Shown: positions 36,153-44,469 of the stretch, piece after piece
Numbering within the stretch: the first letter of the stretch is position 1
Layout: every line of letters starts with the position of its first letter
Source: Polaribacter sp. BM10
Lineage (GTDB): Bacteria > Bacteroidota > Bacteroidia > Flavobacteriales > Flavobacteriaceae
Length of the DNA: 64,000 bases
Assembly (NCBI RefSeq): GCF_002005425.1
Contig: NZ_CP019704.1
Span: forward strand, 124,001 to 188,000
Reading direction: 5' to 3'
Made by a program: the position numbers and the translations under genes
Notes under the pieces: model-generated
Databases searched by the model: none
Told to the model about the DNA's origin: nothing
Seen by the model: the letters and a program-made list of their open reading frames with translations, nothing else

Positions 36153-36638
36153 ATGTTTACAGCATATAACAATTTACCAAATAACTCTAGAGTTTGGATT
36201 TACCAAGCAGATAGAGAATTTACAGAAAATGAAATTCAGTTTATTTCTGATAAAGCAGAAGAATTTATAAATCAATGGACACGTCATGGAGATGATTTAA
36301 AAGGTTCTTTTACTATTAAATACAATCAGTTTTTAGTGTTGGCAGTAGACGAAAGTTTTAACAATGTTTCTGGTTGTTCTATAGATAGTTCTGTGCGTTT
36401 TGTACAAGCTTTAGAAAAAGAATTGCAATTAGATTTAATGAATAAAATGAACGTTACTTTTAAAGATAACGAAAATATAAATCTTGTTAAATTATCTGAT
36501 TTTCAGAGATTTGCAAAAGAGAAGAAAATTACTGCAGACACAATTGTTTTTAACAACATGGTAAATACCAAAGAAGATTTTGAAAATAATTGGGAAATTA
36601 CTGCAAAAGATAGTTGGCATAAACGCTTTTTGGTATAA
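36153..36638 (+). CDS. Conserved Bacteroidota protein of unknown function
   Basis: A 161-residue soluble protein. Homologues are often labelled ABC transporter ATPase in databases as I remember, but no Walker A, Walker B or LSGGQ motif is present. Features are SRVWIYQADREFTENE at the start, WTRHGDDLKGSF near residue 45, FLVLAVDESFNNVSGCSIDSSVR near 65-87 and a final WEITAKDSWHKRFL. The conserved aspartates and the SGCSIDSS segment suggest a small alpha/beta domain. It follows the exonuclease by 46 bases and is followed by a structured repeat. Function unknown. Confidence 0.75.
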   Translation: MFTAYNNLPNNSRVWIYQADREFTENEIQFISDKAEEFINQWTRHGDDLKGSFTIKYNQFLVLAVDESFNNVSGCSIDSSVRFVQALEKELQLDLMNKMNVTFKDNENINLVKLSDFQRFAKEKKITADTIVFNNMVNTKEDFENNWEITAKDSWHKRFLV

Positions 36639-36660
36639 CTATTGTTTTAGTATAATAAAG

Positions 36661-36805
36661 CCTGTTGGCAAGAAGTTGCGTTAAGGATAGAGCGGTCTGT
36701 TTGAGCTCTTTTTTAGGTGAAAGTTCGAGTAATTTTTTTGACGAAAGAAGAAAAAATGTATGAAGAACAAACATAAAAAAAGCGAGTAGCGAAAGCCTGT
36801 TAAAA
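36661..36805. repeat. Flavobacterial TTTGAGCTC repeat, copy 1
   Basis: Intergenic block with the core TTTGAGCTCTTTTTTAG at 36700-36716 and, 50-80 bases on, GAACAAAC-TAAAAAAAGCGAGTAGCGAAAGC-like sequence (36765-36795). The same two blocks in the same spacing occur in inverted orientation at 39752-39890, beyond the GH3 gene. I recall this family as dispersed intergenic repeats in Flavobacteriaceae. Confidence 0.7.
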
Positions 36806-36832
36806 CGCCAAAAAAATATCGAAAGAATTAGA

Positions 36833-39751
36833 ATGAAGAAGAATATATTAGCCTTTTTAGCAATTGCTTTTACGTTAAGTTTAAGCGCACAAAGATTAGA
36901 TCCGTTAAGAACTAAAGATTTTGTTGCGCAAGAAATTTGGGTAGATAGTATAATGAATAGTATGTCTATTGATGAAAAAATTGGACAACTTTTTATGGTG
37001 CAAGCGTATTCTAATTTAGATGAAAAGCATGAGCGTTTTATAAACAAGATGATTACAAAATATCATGTTGGTAGTTTAATTTTTATGCAAGGTACGCCAG
37101 AAAAACAGGCGATTTTAAATAATAGATATCAAGACTCTGCAAAGGTACCTTTGTTAATTGGTTTTGATGGTGAATGGGGTTTAGATATGCGTTTAAAAAA
37201 CACATATCGATTTCCTTGGAATATGACTTTAGGTGCCATTAGAAACGATTCTTTAATTACAAAATTTGGTAAACATTTAGGGCAACATGCAAAACGAATA
37301 GGAATTCATGTAAATTTTGCGCCAGTTATTGATGTAAATGTAAATCCAGAAAATCCTATTATTGGAAATAGATCTTTTGGTGAAAGTAAAGAAAATGTAA
37401 CTGCAAAAGCAATTGCTTTTATTAAAGGAATGCAAAGTGAAGGTGTTTTAGCAAATGGTAAACATTTTCCGGGTCATGGTGACACCGCAGCAGATTCTCA
37501 TCATACTTTACCTGTTTTAAATTTTGATGCAGCACGTTTAGATTCTATAGAATTGTATCCGTACAAAAAAACATTTGACGTTGGTTTGGCAAGTGTAATG
37601 ACAGCGCATTTAAACATACCAAGTTTAGAGCCAAATGCCACTTTGCCAACATCTCTTTCTAAAAATGTTGTAACAAATTTATTACAAGAAAAATTAGGCT
37701 TTCAAGGTTTAATAATTACTGATGGTTTAAACATGAAAGGTGCTACCAATTATGCTACTTCTGCACAAATAGATTTAGCAGCGATACAAGCTGGTAACGA
37801 TTTGTTGTTGATTCCGCAAGATGTACCAGGTTCTGTAGCATTAATTAAAAAGGCTTTAGAAACAAAAACATTAACAGAAGATCGATTAAATTTTTCTGTA
37901 AGAAAAATATTAAAATCTAAATATTGGGCAGGTTTACACAACTACAAACCTGTTGTAGTAGAAAATATTGAACAAGATTTAAATAGAGTAGAAGATAAGT
38001 TATTACACAGAGAATTGGTAAAAAACTCGATTACTTTATTAAAAAATATAAATGGTAATTTACCAATTAGAGACTTAGAAAAACAAAAAATAGCGTATGT
38101 AAAATTGGGTGATGCAGACAATACAGCTTATGTAGACATGCTAAAAAATTACACAAAAGTAGATGTTGTTGCTGATAAAAATTTAGACGGATTGATAACA
38201 AAATTGAAACCGTATAATTATGTAATTATTGGATTTCATAAATCAAACCAACATCCTTGGAAAAGCTATAAGTTTACGAATAAAGAATTGGTTTGGTTGC
38301 AAGAAATTGCAAGAGAAAAATCGGTGATATTAGATGTTTTTGCGAGTCCGTATAGTTTATTACAGATTAAAAGTTTTGCAAATATCGAAGGTTTAATCGT
38401 TTCTTATCAAAATAGTAAAATTTCTCAAGAAGTATCTGCACAAATATTGTTTGGTGCAATTACAGCAAAAGGTAAATTACCTGTTTCTATTGGTTCAGAA
38501 TTTAAAGTAGGTTTTGGATTAACAAGCACAAATCTTAGTAGATTCGAATATACAATACCAGAAGCAGCAGGAATGTCTTCTATAAAATTGGCAGCTATCG
38601 ATAAAATGGCCGATACAATTATCAGCCAAAAAATGGCACCAGGTTTACAAATATTTGTAGCAAGAAATGGTAAGGTTGTTTTAGAAAAAAGCTATGGTTA
38701 CCATACTCACGATAAAAAAATACCAGTTAAAAATTCTGATATATATGATTTAGCATCGTTAACTAAAATATTAGCATCGTTGCCTTTAATAATGAAAGCA
38801 GAAGAAGAACAAAAGATACCTTTGTCTGCTAGCTTAAGAGATATTTTACCAAGTTTTTCGAACTCAAATAAAGAAAAAGTTACTGTAAAAGAAGTATTAT
38901 CTCATTTTGGTAGATTAAAAGCTTGGATTCCTTTTTACAAAGACACGCAAGACAGTATAACAGGTAAGAATTTGGCTACGTTTTATAGCAGTAAAAAGTC
39001 GGATAAATTTGATATTAAAGTAGCAGAAAATTTATTTATCAATCATAATTATAAAGATAGCATTTATAAATATATCAAAGAAGCAGATCAAAGAGAACGA
39101 GTTGGTTATAAATACAGCGATTTAGGATATTATATTTTTAAGGAAGCCTTAGAATTACAATACGATAAACCTTTAGATAAACTAGTAGATCAAAATTTTT
39201 ATCAATCTTTGGGTGCAGATAGAACCACATATTTACCATTAAAAAAGTTTCATAGAAATGAAATTGTTCCTACAGAAATAGATACATATTATAGAAATCA
39301 ATTACTGCAAGGTTATGTGCACGATATGGGTGCAGCAATGTTAGGTGGTGTTGGTGGTCATGCGGGTTTATTTGCCAATGCAAACGATGTTGGTAAAATA
39401 ATGCAAATGTATTTACAAAAAGGTTTTTATGGTGGTAAACGTTATTTAAAACCAGAAACGATAGATAAATTTAATCATAGATATTTTTCTAAAGAAAAGG
39501 TTAGAAGAGGTTTAGGTTTCGATAAACCACAACTTAACCCAAAAGTTAAAGCAACTTGTGGTTGCGTATCCGAAGAAAGTTTTGGGCATTCTGGTTTTAC
39601 AGGAACCTACACTTGGGCAGATCCAAAAAGCGGATTGGTTTATGTGTTTTTATCAAACAGAGTATATCCAAACATGGACAATCGAGGTTTGATTAGAAGT
39701 AATATGAGAACCAAAATTCAGCAAGTAATTCAAGACGCAATTATTAATTAG
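36833..39751 (+). CDS. GH3 beta-N-acetylglucosaminidase-like fused to class C beta-lactamase-like domain
   Basis: A 972-residue secreted protein (signal to about residue 20, FTLSLSAQ). Residues 35-360 are a GH3 barrel with KHFPGHGDT (210-218, the NagZ-type His-Asp dyad) and the nucleophile Asp297 in IITDGLNMKG, so the likely activity is removal of N-acetylglucosamine from peptidoglycan or chitin fragments. Residues 370-560 are the GH3 C-terminal sandwich. Residues 580-970 are a serine hydrolase: Ser642-x-x-Lys645 in ASLTKILAS, YSD near residue 760 and HSGFTG near the end. The fusion may cut glycan and peptide together. It is bracketed by inverted repeats, while MurQ in the same window handles the MurNAc side. 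Confidence 0.9.
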   Translation: MKKNILAFLAIAFTLSLSAQRLDPLRTKDFVAQEIWVDSIMNSMSIDEKIGQLFMVQAYSNLDEKHERFINKMITKYHVGSLIFMQGTPEKQAILNNRYQDSAKVPLLIGFDGEWGLDMRLKNTYRFPWNMTLGAIRNDSLITKFGKHLGQHAKRIGIHVNFAPVIDVNVNPENPIIGNRSFGESKENVTAKAIAFIKGMQSEGVLANGKHFPGHGDTAADSHHTLPVLNFDAARLDSIELYPYKKTFDVGLASVMTAHLNIPSLEPNATLPTSLSKNVVTNLLQEKLGFQGLIITDGLNMKGATNYATSAQIDLAAIQAGNDLLLIPQDVPGSVALIKKALETKTLTEDRLNFSVRKILKSKYWAGLHNYKPVVVENIEQDLNRVEDKLLHRELVKNSITLLKNINGNLPIRDLEKQKIAYVKLGDADNTAYVDMLKNYTKVDVVADKNLDGLITKLKPYNYVIIGFHKSNQHPWKSYKFTNKELVWLQEIAREKSVILDVFASPYSLLQIKSFANIEGLIVSYQNSKISQEVSAQILFGAITAKGKLPVSIGSEFKVGFGLTSTNLSRFEYTIPEAAGMSSIKLAAIDKMADTIISQKMAPGLQIFVARNGKVVLEKSYGYHTHDKKIPVKNSDIYDLASLTKILASLPLIMKAEEEQKIPLSASLRDILPSFSNSNKEKVTVKEVLSHFGRLKAWIPFYKDTQDSITGKNLATFYSSKKSDKFDIKVAENLFINHNYKDSIYKYIKEADQRERVGYKYSDLGYYIFKEALELQYDKPLDKLVDQNFYQSLGADRTTYLPLKKFHRNEIVPTEIDTYYRNQLLQGYVHDMGAAMLGGVGGHAGLFANANDVGKIMQMYLQKGFYGGKRYLKPETIDKFNHRYFSKEKVRRGLGFDKPQLNPKVKATCGCVSEESFGHSGFTGTYTWADPKSGLVYVFLSNRVYPNMDNRGLIRSNMRTKIQQVIQDAIIN

Positions 39752-39890
39752 AAGCTATTTCCTGCTTTCCGCACTCGCTTTTTTTAGTTTGTTCGAATTG
39801 CAATTTTTCATTCTTCAAAATTTACAATCGAAACTTCTCTAAAAAAGAGCTCAAACAATTGCTGCAATCAGGGCTAAACTTATAAGCCAA
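39752..39890. repeat. Flavobacterial TTTGAGCTC repeat, copy 2 (inverted)
   Basis: Inverted copy of the element at 36661: CTAAAAAAGAGCTCAAA at 39839-39855 and the GCTTTCCGCACTCGCTTTTTTTAG block from 39763. It begins at the stop codon of the GH3 fusion gene and ends close to the convergent acyltransferase gene, and may also work as the terminator between them. The 3' end (GCTGCAATCA) also resembles the end of the element at 3891. Confidence 0.7.
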
Positions 39891-39894
39891 CTTT

Positions 39895-40956
39895 TTACAG
39901 ATTTAAAAACTTCTTTGTGTTGGTTGGCGCCAGTTTTGTGTAAACAAAAACAAGAAATACAGAAAATGTAAAATAAAATAAAGCCACGTTATCTCCGTAA
40001 AATAAACCGATTATTAATGCCTGTAAAGAATAGAATATTGTAAATGTTAAAAGATTAACACTAAATCGAAAAGTATCTATAAACTCTACTTCTTTAATCA
40101 ATTTAAAAACTTTTTTCCAAATTAAAACCGGAATCAAACTATTTAAAACTATTAAATAAAAAAGCGGTTTCACATAATTTTTTTTAGAAGATTTTGCTTC
40201 TGGAAAACTATTTTTTAGAATCATAGAATTTACCTTATCTACTTCGGTAAAATCTACTTGTGCATTGTTTAGTTTTTGTAAAACAGTTTCATAATTATCA
40301 TCATCCGGAATATGAACAGTCAGTTTTTGTAATTGTTCGGTAACATTTGCTTTTAAAAGATTAATAGCTTTTGCAGGTGTATTATGATCATAAATAGCTC
40401 TTGTTTTTATAGGTTTGCCATAATTAATAATAATTTTAGCAGGATAATCTGACGGATGTTGATACGTTAAACCAACCGGAATTACAGTTATATCTAAATC
40501 TTCATATTTTTCTAACGCACCAAAAACAATTCTTGTAAACCCTTTACTTAAAGGTCTAATGGTTCTTTTTTTATCATGACTTCCTTCCGGAAAAATAATT
40601 AAAGTTTCTCCTTTTTCGAAAATTCTGTGGCATTTATCAAAAATTTGCTGATTGTTTGCTAATTGCTTAATGCCGTCTCGAATTCTATAAATGGGCATTA
40701 AGTATAAAGATTCTAAAATTTTCTTAACTATCGGGTTTTTAAATGTTGCGGCTCTAACCAAGTAATGGTTTCTTCTATTGTGAGTTGTAGTAACGTATAA
40801 AGGATCTACCAGTCCGTTAGGATGATTTACAGCAAATAAAACTGCTCCTTTTTTAGGAATGTTTTCTGTACCTTTAACTATAATCTTCTTACTGTAAAAA
40901 AATAAACCAAGTTTTACATAAGTCCATACAAGTGCAAACCAAATTTTTTGAAGCAT
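39895..40956 (-). CDS. Lysophospholipid acyltransferase family protein
   Basis: A 353-residue protein with an N-terminal hydrophobic segment and a PlsC-type acyltransferase domain (about 25-215). Block I is NHPNGLVDPLYV (Asn44, His45, Asp51) and block III is IIFPEGSHD. It transfers an acyl chain to glycerol-3-phosphate or lysophosphatidate. The C-terminal third has further hydrophobic helices (about 265-340), more than in a plain PlsC. It is four bases after the BASS transporter gene on the same strand. Which acylation step it performs is not determinable. Confidence 0.85.
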   Translation of the reverse strand: MLQKIWFALVWTYVKLGLFFYSKKIIVKGTENIPKKGAVLFAVNHPNGLVDPLYVTTTHNRRNHYLVRAATFKNPIVKKILESLYLMPIYRIRDGIKQLANNQQIFDKCHRIFEKGETLIIFPEGSHDKKRTIRPLSKGFTRIVFGALEKYEDLDITVIPVGLTYQHPSDYPAKIIINYGKPIKTRAIYDHNTPAKAINLLKANVTEQLQKLTVHIPDDDNYETVLQKLNNAQVDFTEVDKVNSMILKNSFPEAKSSKKNYVKPLFYLIVLNSLIPVLIWKKVFKLIKEVEFIDTFRFSVNLLTFTIFYSLQALIIGLFYGDNVALFYFTFSVFLVFVYTKLAPTNTKKFLNL

Positions 40957-40959
40957 AAA

Positions 40960-41883
40960 TTATTCGATTAAAGTGTCTTTTTTAGAATTTCTTCCCCAAT
41001 AAGTAGCTAATAGAATTCCAGAAAACACGTCCCAAATTCCCCAAAAAGCTGCCAAAAGTGCCATTCCGCCTAAACCGTCAAAAAAACCAAAAATTAATAA
41101 TAAACCCAATCCGCCATTTTGAATACCGGTTTCCATAGCTATAGTTTTGGCGTCTTTTTTATTCAATTTAAAACTTTTAGCAGTGTAAAAACCTAAAAAA
41201 TAAGCGAATATATTGTGAAAAATTACTAAAAATAAAACGTGATGAATATGGTTTACAAAGATTTCTAAATTCTGAGAAAATGCAATAAATATCAAAGCGA
41301 TAAATACAAGCATCGATAATGGTTTTAAAACATTTTCTATTTTTTTAGCCATTTCGGAATGGTAATGTTTGATGAACATTCCAAAAAATAAAGGAATTCC
41401 TAAAATTAAAGAAACTAGTTTTAATAAATCGATCCAATCTAAAGCAACTGTTTCTAAAATACTGTTTGCAGGTTCGTATAAACTACCCCAAAACTGAAGG
41501 TTTAAAGGCGTCATAAAAATACAGATCAATGTAGCAAAAGCAGTTAAACTTACAGATAAAGCAGCATTACCGCCAGCCATTTTGCTAAAAAAATTAGAAA
41601 CGTTTCCGCCAGGGCAAGCTGCAATCATCATCATTCCGAGAGCAAAACTAGGATGCGGTTTTAAAAGTAGTATAATTAAAAAAGTAAAAGCCGGTAGTAA
41701 AATAAACTGAGATAGTACACCAACAAAAAGTATTTTAGGATTTTTAAGTAAACGCTTAAAATCATCAATAGAAATACCTAATGCAACACCAAACATTATA
41801 ATACCAATAGCGATGTTTAAAACCCATAAACCACTAGAATCAAAATTTATTTTGATAGCATCGATATCTATTTGATCGTTCAT
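40960..41883 (-). CDS. Bile acid:sodium symporter (BASS) family transporter
   Basis: A 307-residue membrane protein with nine or ten helices. The family blocks are visible: LSQFILLPAFTFLI in the first half, MMMIAACPGGNVSNFFSKMAGGNAALSVSLTA around residue 85-115 and ETGIQNGGLGLLLIFGFF near 240. BASS proteins import organic anions with sodium; bacterial members carry pantoate, glycolate, pyruvate or other acids. The substrate is unknown. It lies 38 bases downstream of DUF4159 and is followed after three bases by the acyltransferase. Confidence 0.88.
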   Translation of the reverse strand: MNDQIDIDAIKINFDSSGLWVLNIAIGIIMFGVALGISIDDFKRLLKNPKILFVGVLSQFILLPAFTFLIILLLKPHPSFALGMMMIAACPGGNVSNFFSKMAGGNAALSVSLTAFATLICIFMTPLNLQFWGSLYEPANSILETVALDWIDLLKLVSLILGIPLFFGMFIKHYHSEMAKKIENVLKPLSMLVFIALIFIAFSQNLEIFVNHIHHVLFLVIFHNIFAYFLGFYTAKSFKLNKKDAKTIAMETGIQNGGLGLLLIFGFFDGLGGMALLAAFWGIWDVFSGILLATYWGRNSKKDTLIE

Positions 41884-41921
41884 TTTAAGAATATTTATTG
41901 ATTAATTTTAGAAAAAAAAGC

Positions 41922-42563
41922 TTAATTACTAAATGCAAACTCAATTATGTTAGCGCCCATTTTTAAAGCTTTTTCTCTTACACTTTGCGGATTGTTGTGT
42001 ATTATTTGATCTTCCCAACCATCACTTAAATCTGTTTCATAATCGTAAAAAACAAGAAGTCTTCCTTCGAAAAAAATACCAAAACCTTGTGCAGATTTTT
42101 TGTCGTGTTCATGAATTTTAGGTATTCCGTTTGGAAATTTAAAGGTCTGATTGTAAATTTTATGTGAGCTTGGTATTTCTTTAAATTCTAATTTTGGAAA
42201 AACTTTTTTCATTTCTTTACGAATGAATTTGTCTAAACCATAATTGTCGGATATGTGTAAAAAGCCACCAGAAATTAGATAGTTTCTTAAGTTTTCGGCA
42301 TCATCTTCAGAAAAGAAAACATTACCATGACCCGTCATAAATAGAATGGGGAAATTAAAAATATCTTCGCTACTTACCGAAACAGATTGAGGGTTTTTAG
42401 AAATTTTGGTGTTAATGTTAGCGTTAGCAAAAGCAACTAAATTAGGAACCGCTGTAGGATTCGAGTACCAATCTCCACCACCATTATACTTTAAAATAGC
42501 AACATCTTGTGCGTAAATTATGCTTAGTAAAAAGGTAAACGTAATTGTTAGAAGTTGCTTCAT
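41922..42563 (-). CDS. DUF4159 domain-containing secreted protein
   Basis: A 213-residue protein with a signal peptide (FTFLLSIIYAQ, cleavage near residue 18). Most of the mature part is a DUF4159 domain with FMTGHGNVFFSEDDAENLRNYL and GGFLHISDNYG, a glutamine-amidotransferase-like fold without a catalytic cysteine. In Bacteroidota DUF4159 proteins are often found with MoxR/BatA systems, but here the gene lies between rsmE and the BASS transporter. Function unknown. Confidence 0.85.
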   Translation of the reverse strand: MKQLLTITFTFLLSIIYAQDVAILKYNGGGDWYSNPTAVPNLVAFANANINTKISKNPQSVSVSSEDIFNFPILFMTGHGNVFFSEDDAENLRNYLISGGFLHISDNYGLDKFIRKEMKKVFPKLEFKEIPSSHKIYNQTFKFPNGIPKIHEHDKKSAQGFGIFFEGRLLVFYDYETDLSDGWEDQIIHNNPQSVREKALKMGANIIEFAFSN

Positions 42564-42602
42564 AAAATATGTAGGAAATTTTAAAGCAATATAAGAAAAA
42601 AC

Positions 42603-43310
42603 TTATTGATTGATAAACGAAATAGTATTAACAGCCACTAAAGCTGCTGTTTCTGTTCGTAATCTACTTTCACCTAAAGAAATAGGTGTAAACTTCTTTT
42701 CTAATGCGTTTTTTATTTCTTCTATAGAAAAATCTCCTTCGGGCCCTATAAGAATAGTTGTTTTTTCAGCAGGATTTATTACAGACTTTAGTAGATTTTT
42801 ATCTTGCTCTTCACAATGTGCAATACATATTTTACCATCAAAATCTTGATTGATAAAATCATTAAATTTTACAGGTTCGTTTAATTTTGGCAACGTAAAT
42901 TTTAAAGATTGTTTCATGGCAGACTGAATAATTTTTTCAAATCGTTCTAATTTTACAACCCTTCTTTCTGAATTAGAACAAATAATTGGTGTAATTTCAT
43001 CAATACCAATTTCTGTTGCTTTTTCTAAAAACCATTCTATTCTGTCGTTATTTTTTGTAGGCGCAATTGCAACGTGTAAATAATATTGCCAAGGTTTTTG
43101 TTTTTCAGTAAAAGAAGTAACCTTAGCTAAACACTTTTTATCGCTTGCTAAAATAATTTCTACATCAAATAAAAAGCCTTTACCATTTGTTATTTTAAGA
43201 ATATCTCCTTCTTTTTTTCTTAAAACACGTACAATATGTTTGCTTTCAATTTTATCGAAAGTAATTTCTTGTGTTTCTGTAGAAATTTCTGAATTATAAA
43301 ATAATTGCAT
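42603..43310 (-). CDS. rsmE: 16S rRNA (uracil(1498)-N3)-methyltransferase
   Basis: A 235-residue SPOUT methyltransferase. SAM-binding knot motifs are ILIGPEGDFSIEEI and SLGESRLRTETAALVA; the PUA-like N-terminal part has SKHIVRVLRKKEGD. RsmE methylates U1498 at the decoding centre of 16S rRNA. It lies between the GNAT-like gene (22 bases) and DUF4159 (39 bases) on the same strand. Confidence 0.94.
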   Translation of the reverse strand: MQLFYNSEISTETQEITFDKIESKHIVRVLRKKEGDILKITNGKGFLFDVEIILASDKKCLAKVTSFTEKQKPWQYYLHVAIAPTKNNDRIEWFLEKATEIGIDEITPIICSNSERRVVKLERFEKIIQSAMKQSLKFTLPKLNEPVKFNDFINQDFDGKICIAHCEEQDKNLLKSVINPAEKTTILIGPEGDFSIEEIKNALEKKFTPISLGESRLRTETAALVAVNTISFINQ

Positions 43311-43332
43311 TTGTTAGATTTTATCAGAATTA

Positions 43333-44454
43333 TTAAACAATACTCTTTTTGTAAGTTCGTCTTCGTTTATGAGTTACAGGATCAAAGTTTTCCCATAACT
43401 TTTTAATTGCTTCATTGTCTTCTAATTCTGGTGTTCTAATACAATTGTCTATTCCTAAAGGACCAAATGTTTTAGCGTATTGATCGAAAATAATTGCATG
43501 CACACCTTTGTTTTGATACTTTGGATGTACTCCTATTAAATAAAAAGTTACGTCTTTAGCATGCTTTCTAGCTTTTAACAAGTGAAAGATGCCAAACGGA
43601 AATAGTTTCCCTTTTGCTTTTTGCAGCGCTTCAGAAAAAGAGGGCATTACAATTGCAAAAGCTACAACTTTATTATTCTCATCAATAACAAACTTTATAT
43701 ATTCTGGGTTGATAAAAGAAATGTATTTTTTCTTAAAAAAAGCTATTTGAGCATCAGAAATTGGTACAAAAGAAGAAAGTTTAGAATACGATTTATCAAA
43801 AACATCAAACATTTCATCAACATATGGCATGATGTCTTTTGTCTTTGTAAAGTCTAGTGCTTTTAATTTAAATCGCCTTTTAATAATCTTGCTAATTCTA
43901 TCAAAATAAACTTTGTCTACTTTATCGAATTTAAATTTATTTTCTAAGTATTCTTTTTCTTTTACAAAGCCAAGTTCTTCTAAATGATCTTTATAATATG
44001 GGTGATTGTACCAAGTAATCATGGTGCCTATATGATCGAAACCCTCAACTAAAACACCAGTTTTATCTAAATTGTTAAAACCAACAGGTCCTTCTATATA
44101 TTCTAAATTATTTGCCAAACCAATTTCTTTAACTTTTGCTAAAAGAACTTTTGTTACTTCGATGTCGTCAATTACATCAAACCAACCAAAACGCATTTTT
44201 TTTATTTGTTGTTTTTCAATTTCAAACCAATTGATAATCGCTACGATTCTACCTACAATTTTACCATCTCTAATTGCTATAAAAAATTGAGCGTCAGCAT
44301 TTTCAAAAACAGGATTTTTATTTGGGTCGAAATTATCTACTTCGTCTTTAATTATTGGTGGTACCCAATATTTATTGTCTTTATATAATGAAAAAGGAAA
44401 TGTTACAAATTGCTTCATTTCCTTTTTAGTATTTATTTTTTTTAAGGTAATCAT
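43333..44454 (-). CDS. GNAT-like acetyltransferase family protein (YghO-like)
   Basis: A 373-residue soluble protein. The N-terminal segment (FVTFPFSLYKDNKYWVPP) and the block GPVGFNNLDKTGVLVEGFD near residue 145 match the large cytoplasmic proteins annotated as GNAT or YghO-like in Bacteroidota. The C-terminal part (about 235-360) has a GNAT strand-helix pattern with LIGVHPKYQNKGV, close to the CoA-binding V-x-x-x-x-Gln/Arg-x-x-Gly-x-Gly/Ala motif. Function and substrate are unknown. It follows the barrel protein gene and precedes rsmE, all closely spaced. Confidence 0.75.
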   Translation of the reverse strand: MITLKKINTKKEMKQFVTFPFSLYKDNKYWVPPIIKDEVDNFDPNKNPVFENADAQFFIAIRDGKIVGRIVAIINWFEIEKQQIKKMRFGWFDVIDDIEVTKVLLAKVKEIGLANNLEYIEGPVGFNNLDKTGVLVEGFDHIGTMITWYNHPYYKDHLEELGFVKEKEYLENKFKFDKVDKVYFDRISKIIKRRFKLKALDFTKTKDIMPYVDEMFDVFDKSYSKLSSFVPISDAQIAFFKKKYISFINPEYIKFVIDENNKVVAFAIVMPSFSEALQKAKGKLFPFGIFHLLKARKHAKDVTFYLIGVHPKYQNKGVHAIIFDQYAKTFGPLGIDNCIRTPELEDNEAIKKLWENFDPVTHKRRRTYKKSIV

Positions 44455-44469
44455 TGTAAAAAGTAGCGT

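Noticed and set aside
36598..37047. A minus-strand frame of 149 codons covering the repeat and the start of the GH3 gene.
   Set aside because: It is antisense to the signal peptide and the first GH3 motifs and contains repeat sequence, so it is not a gene.
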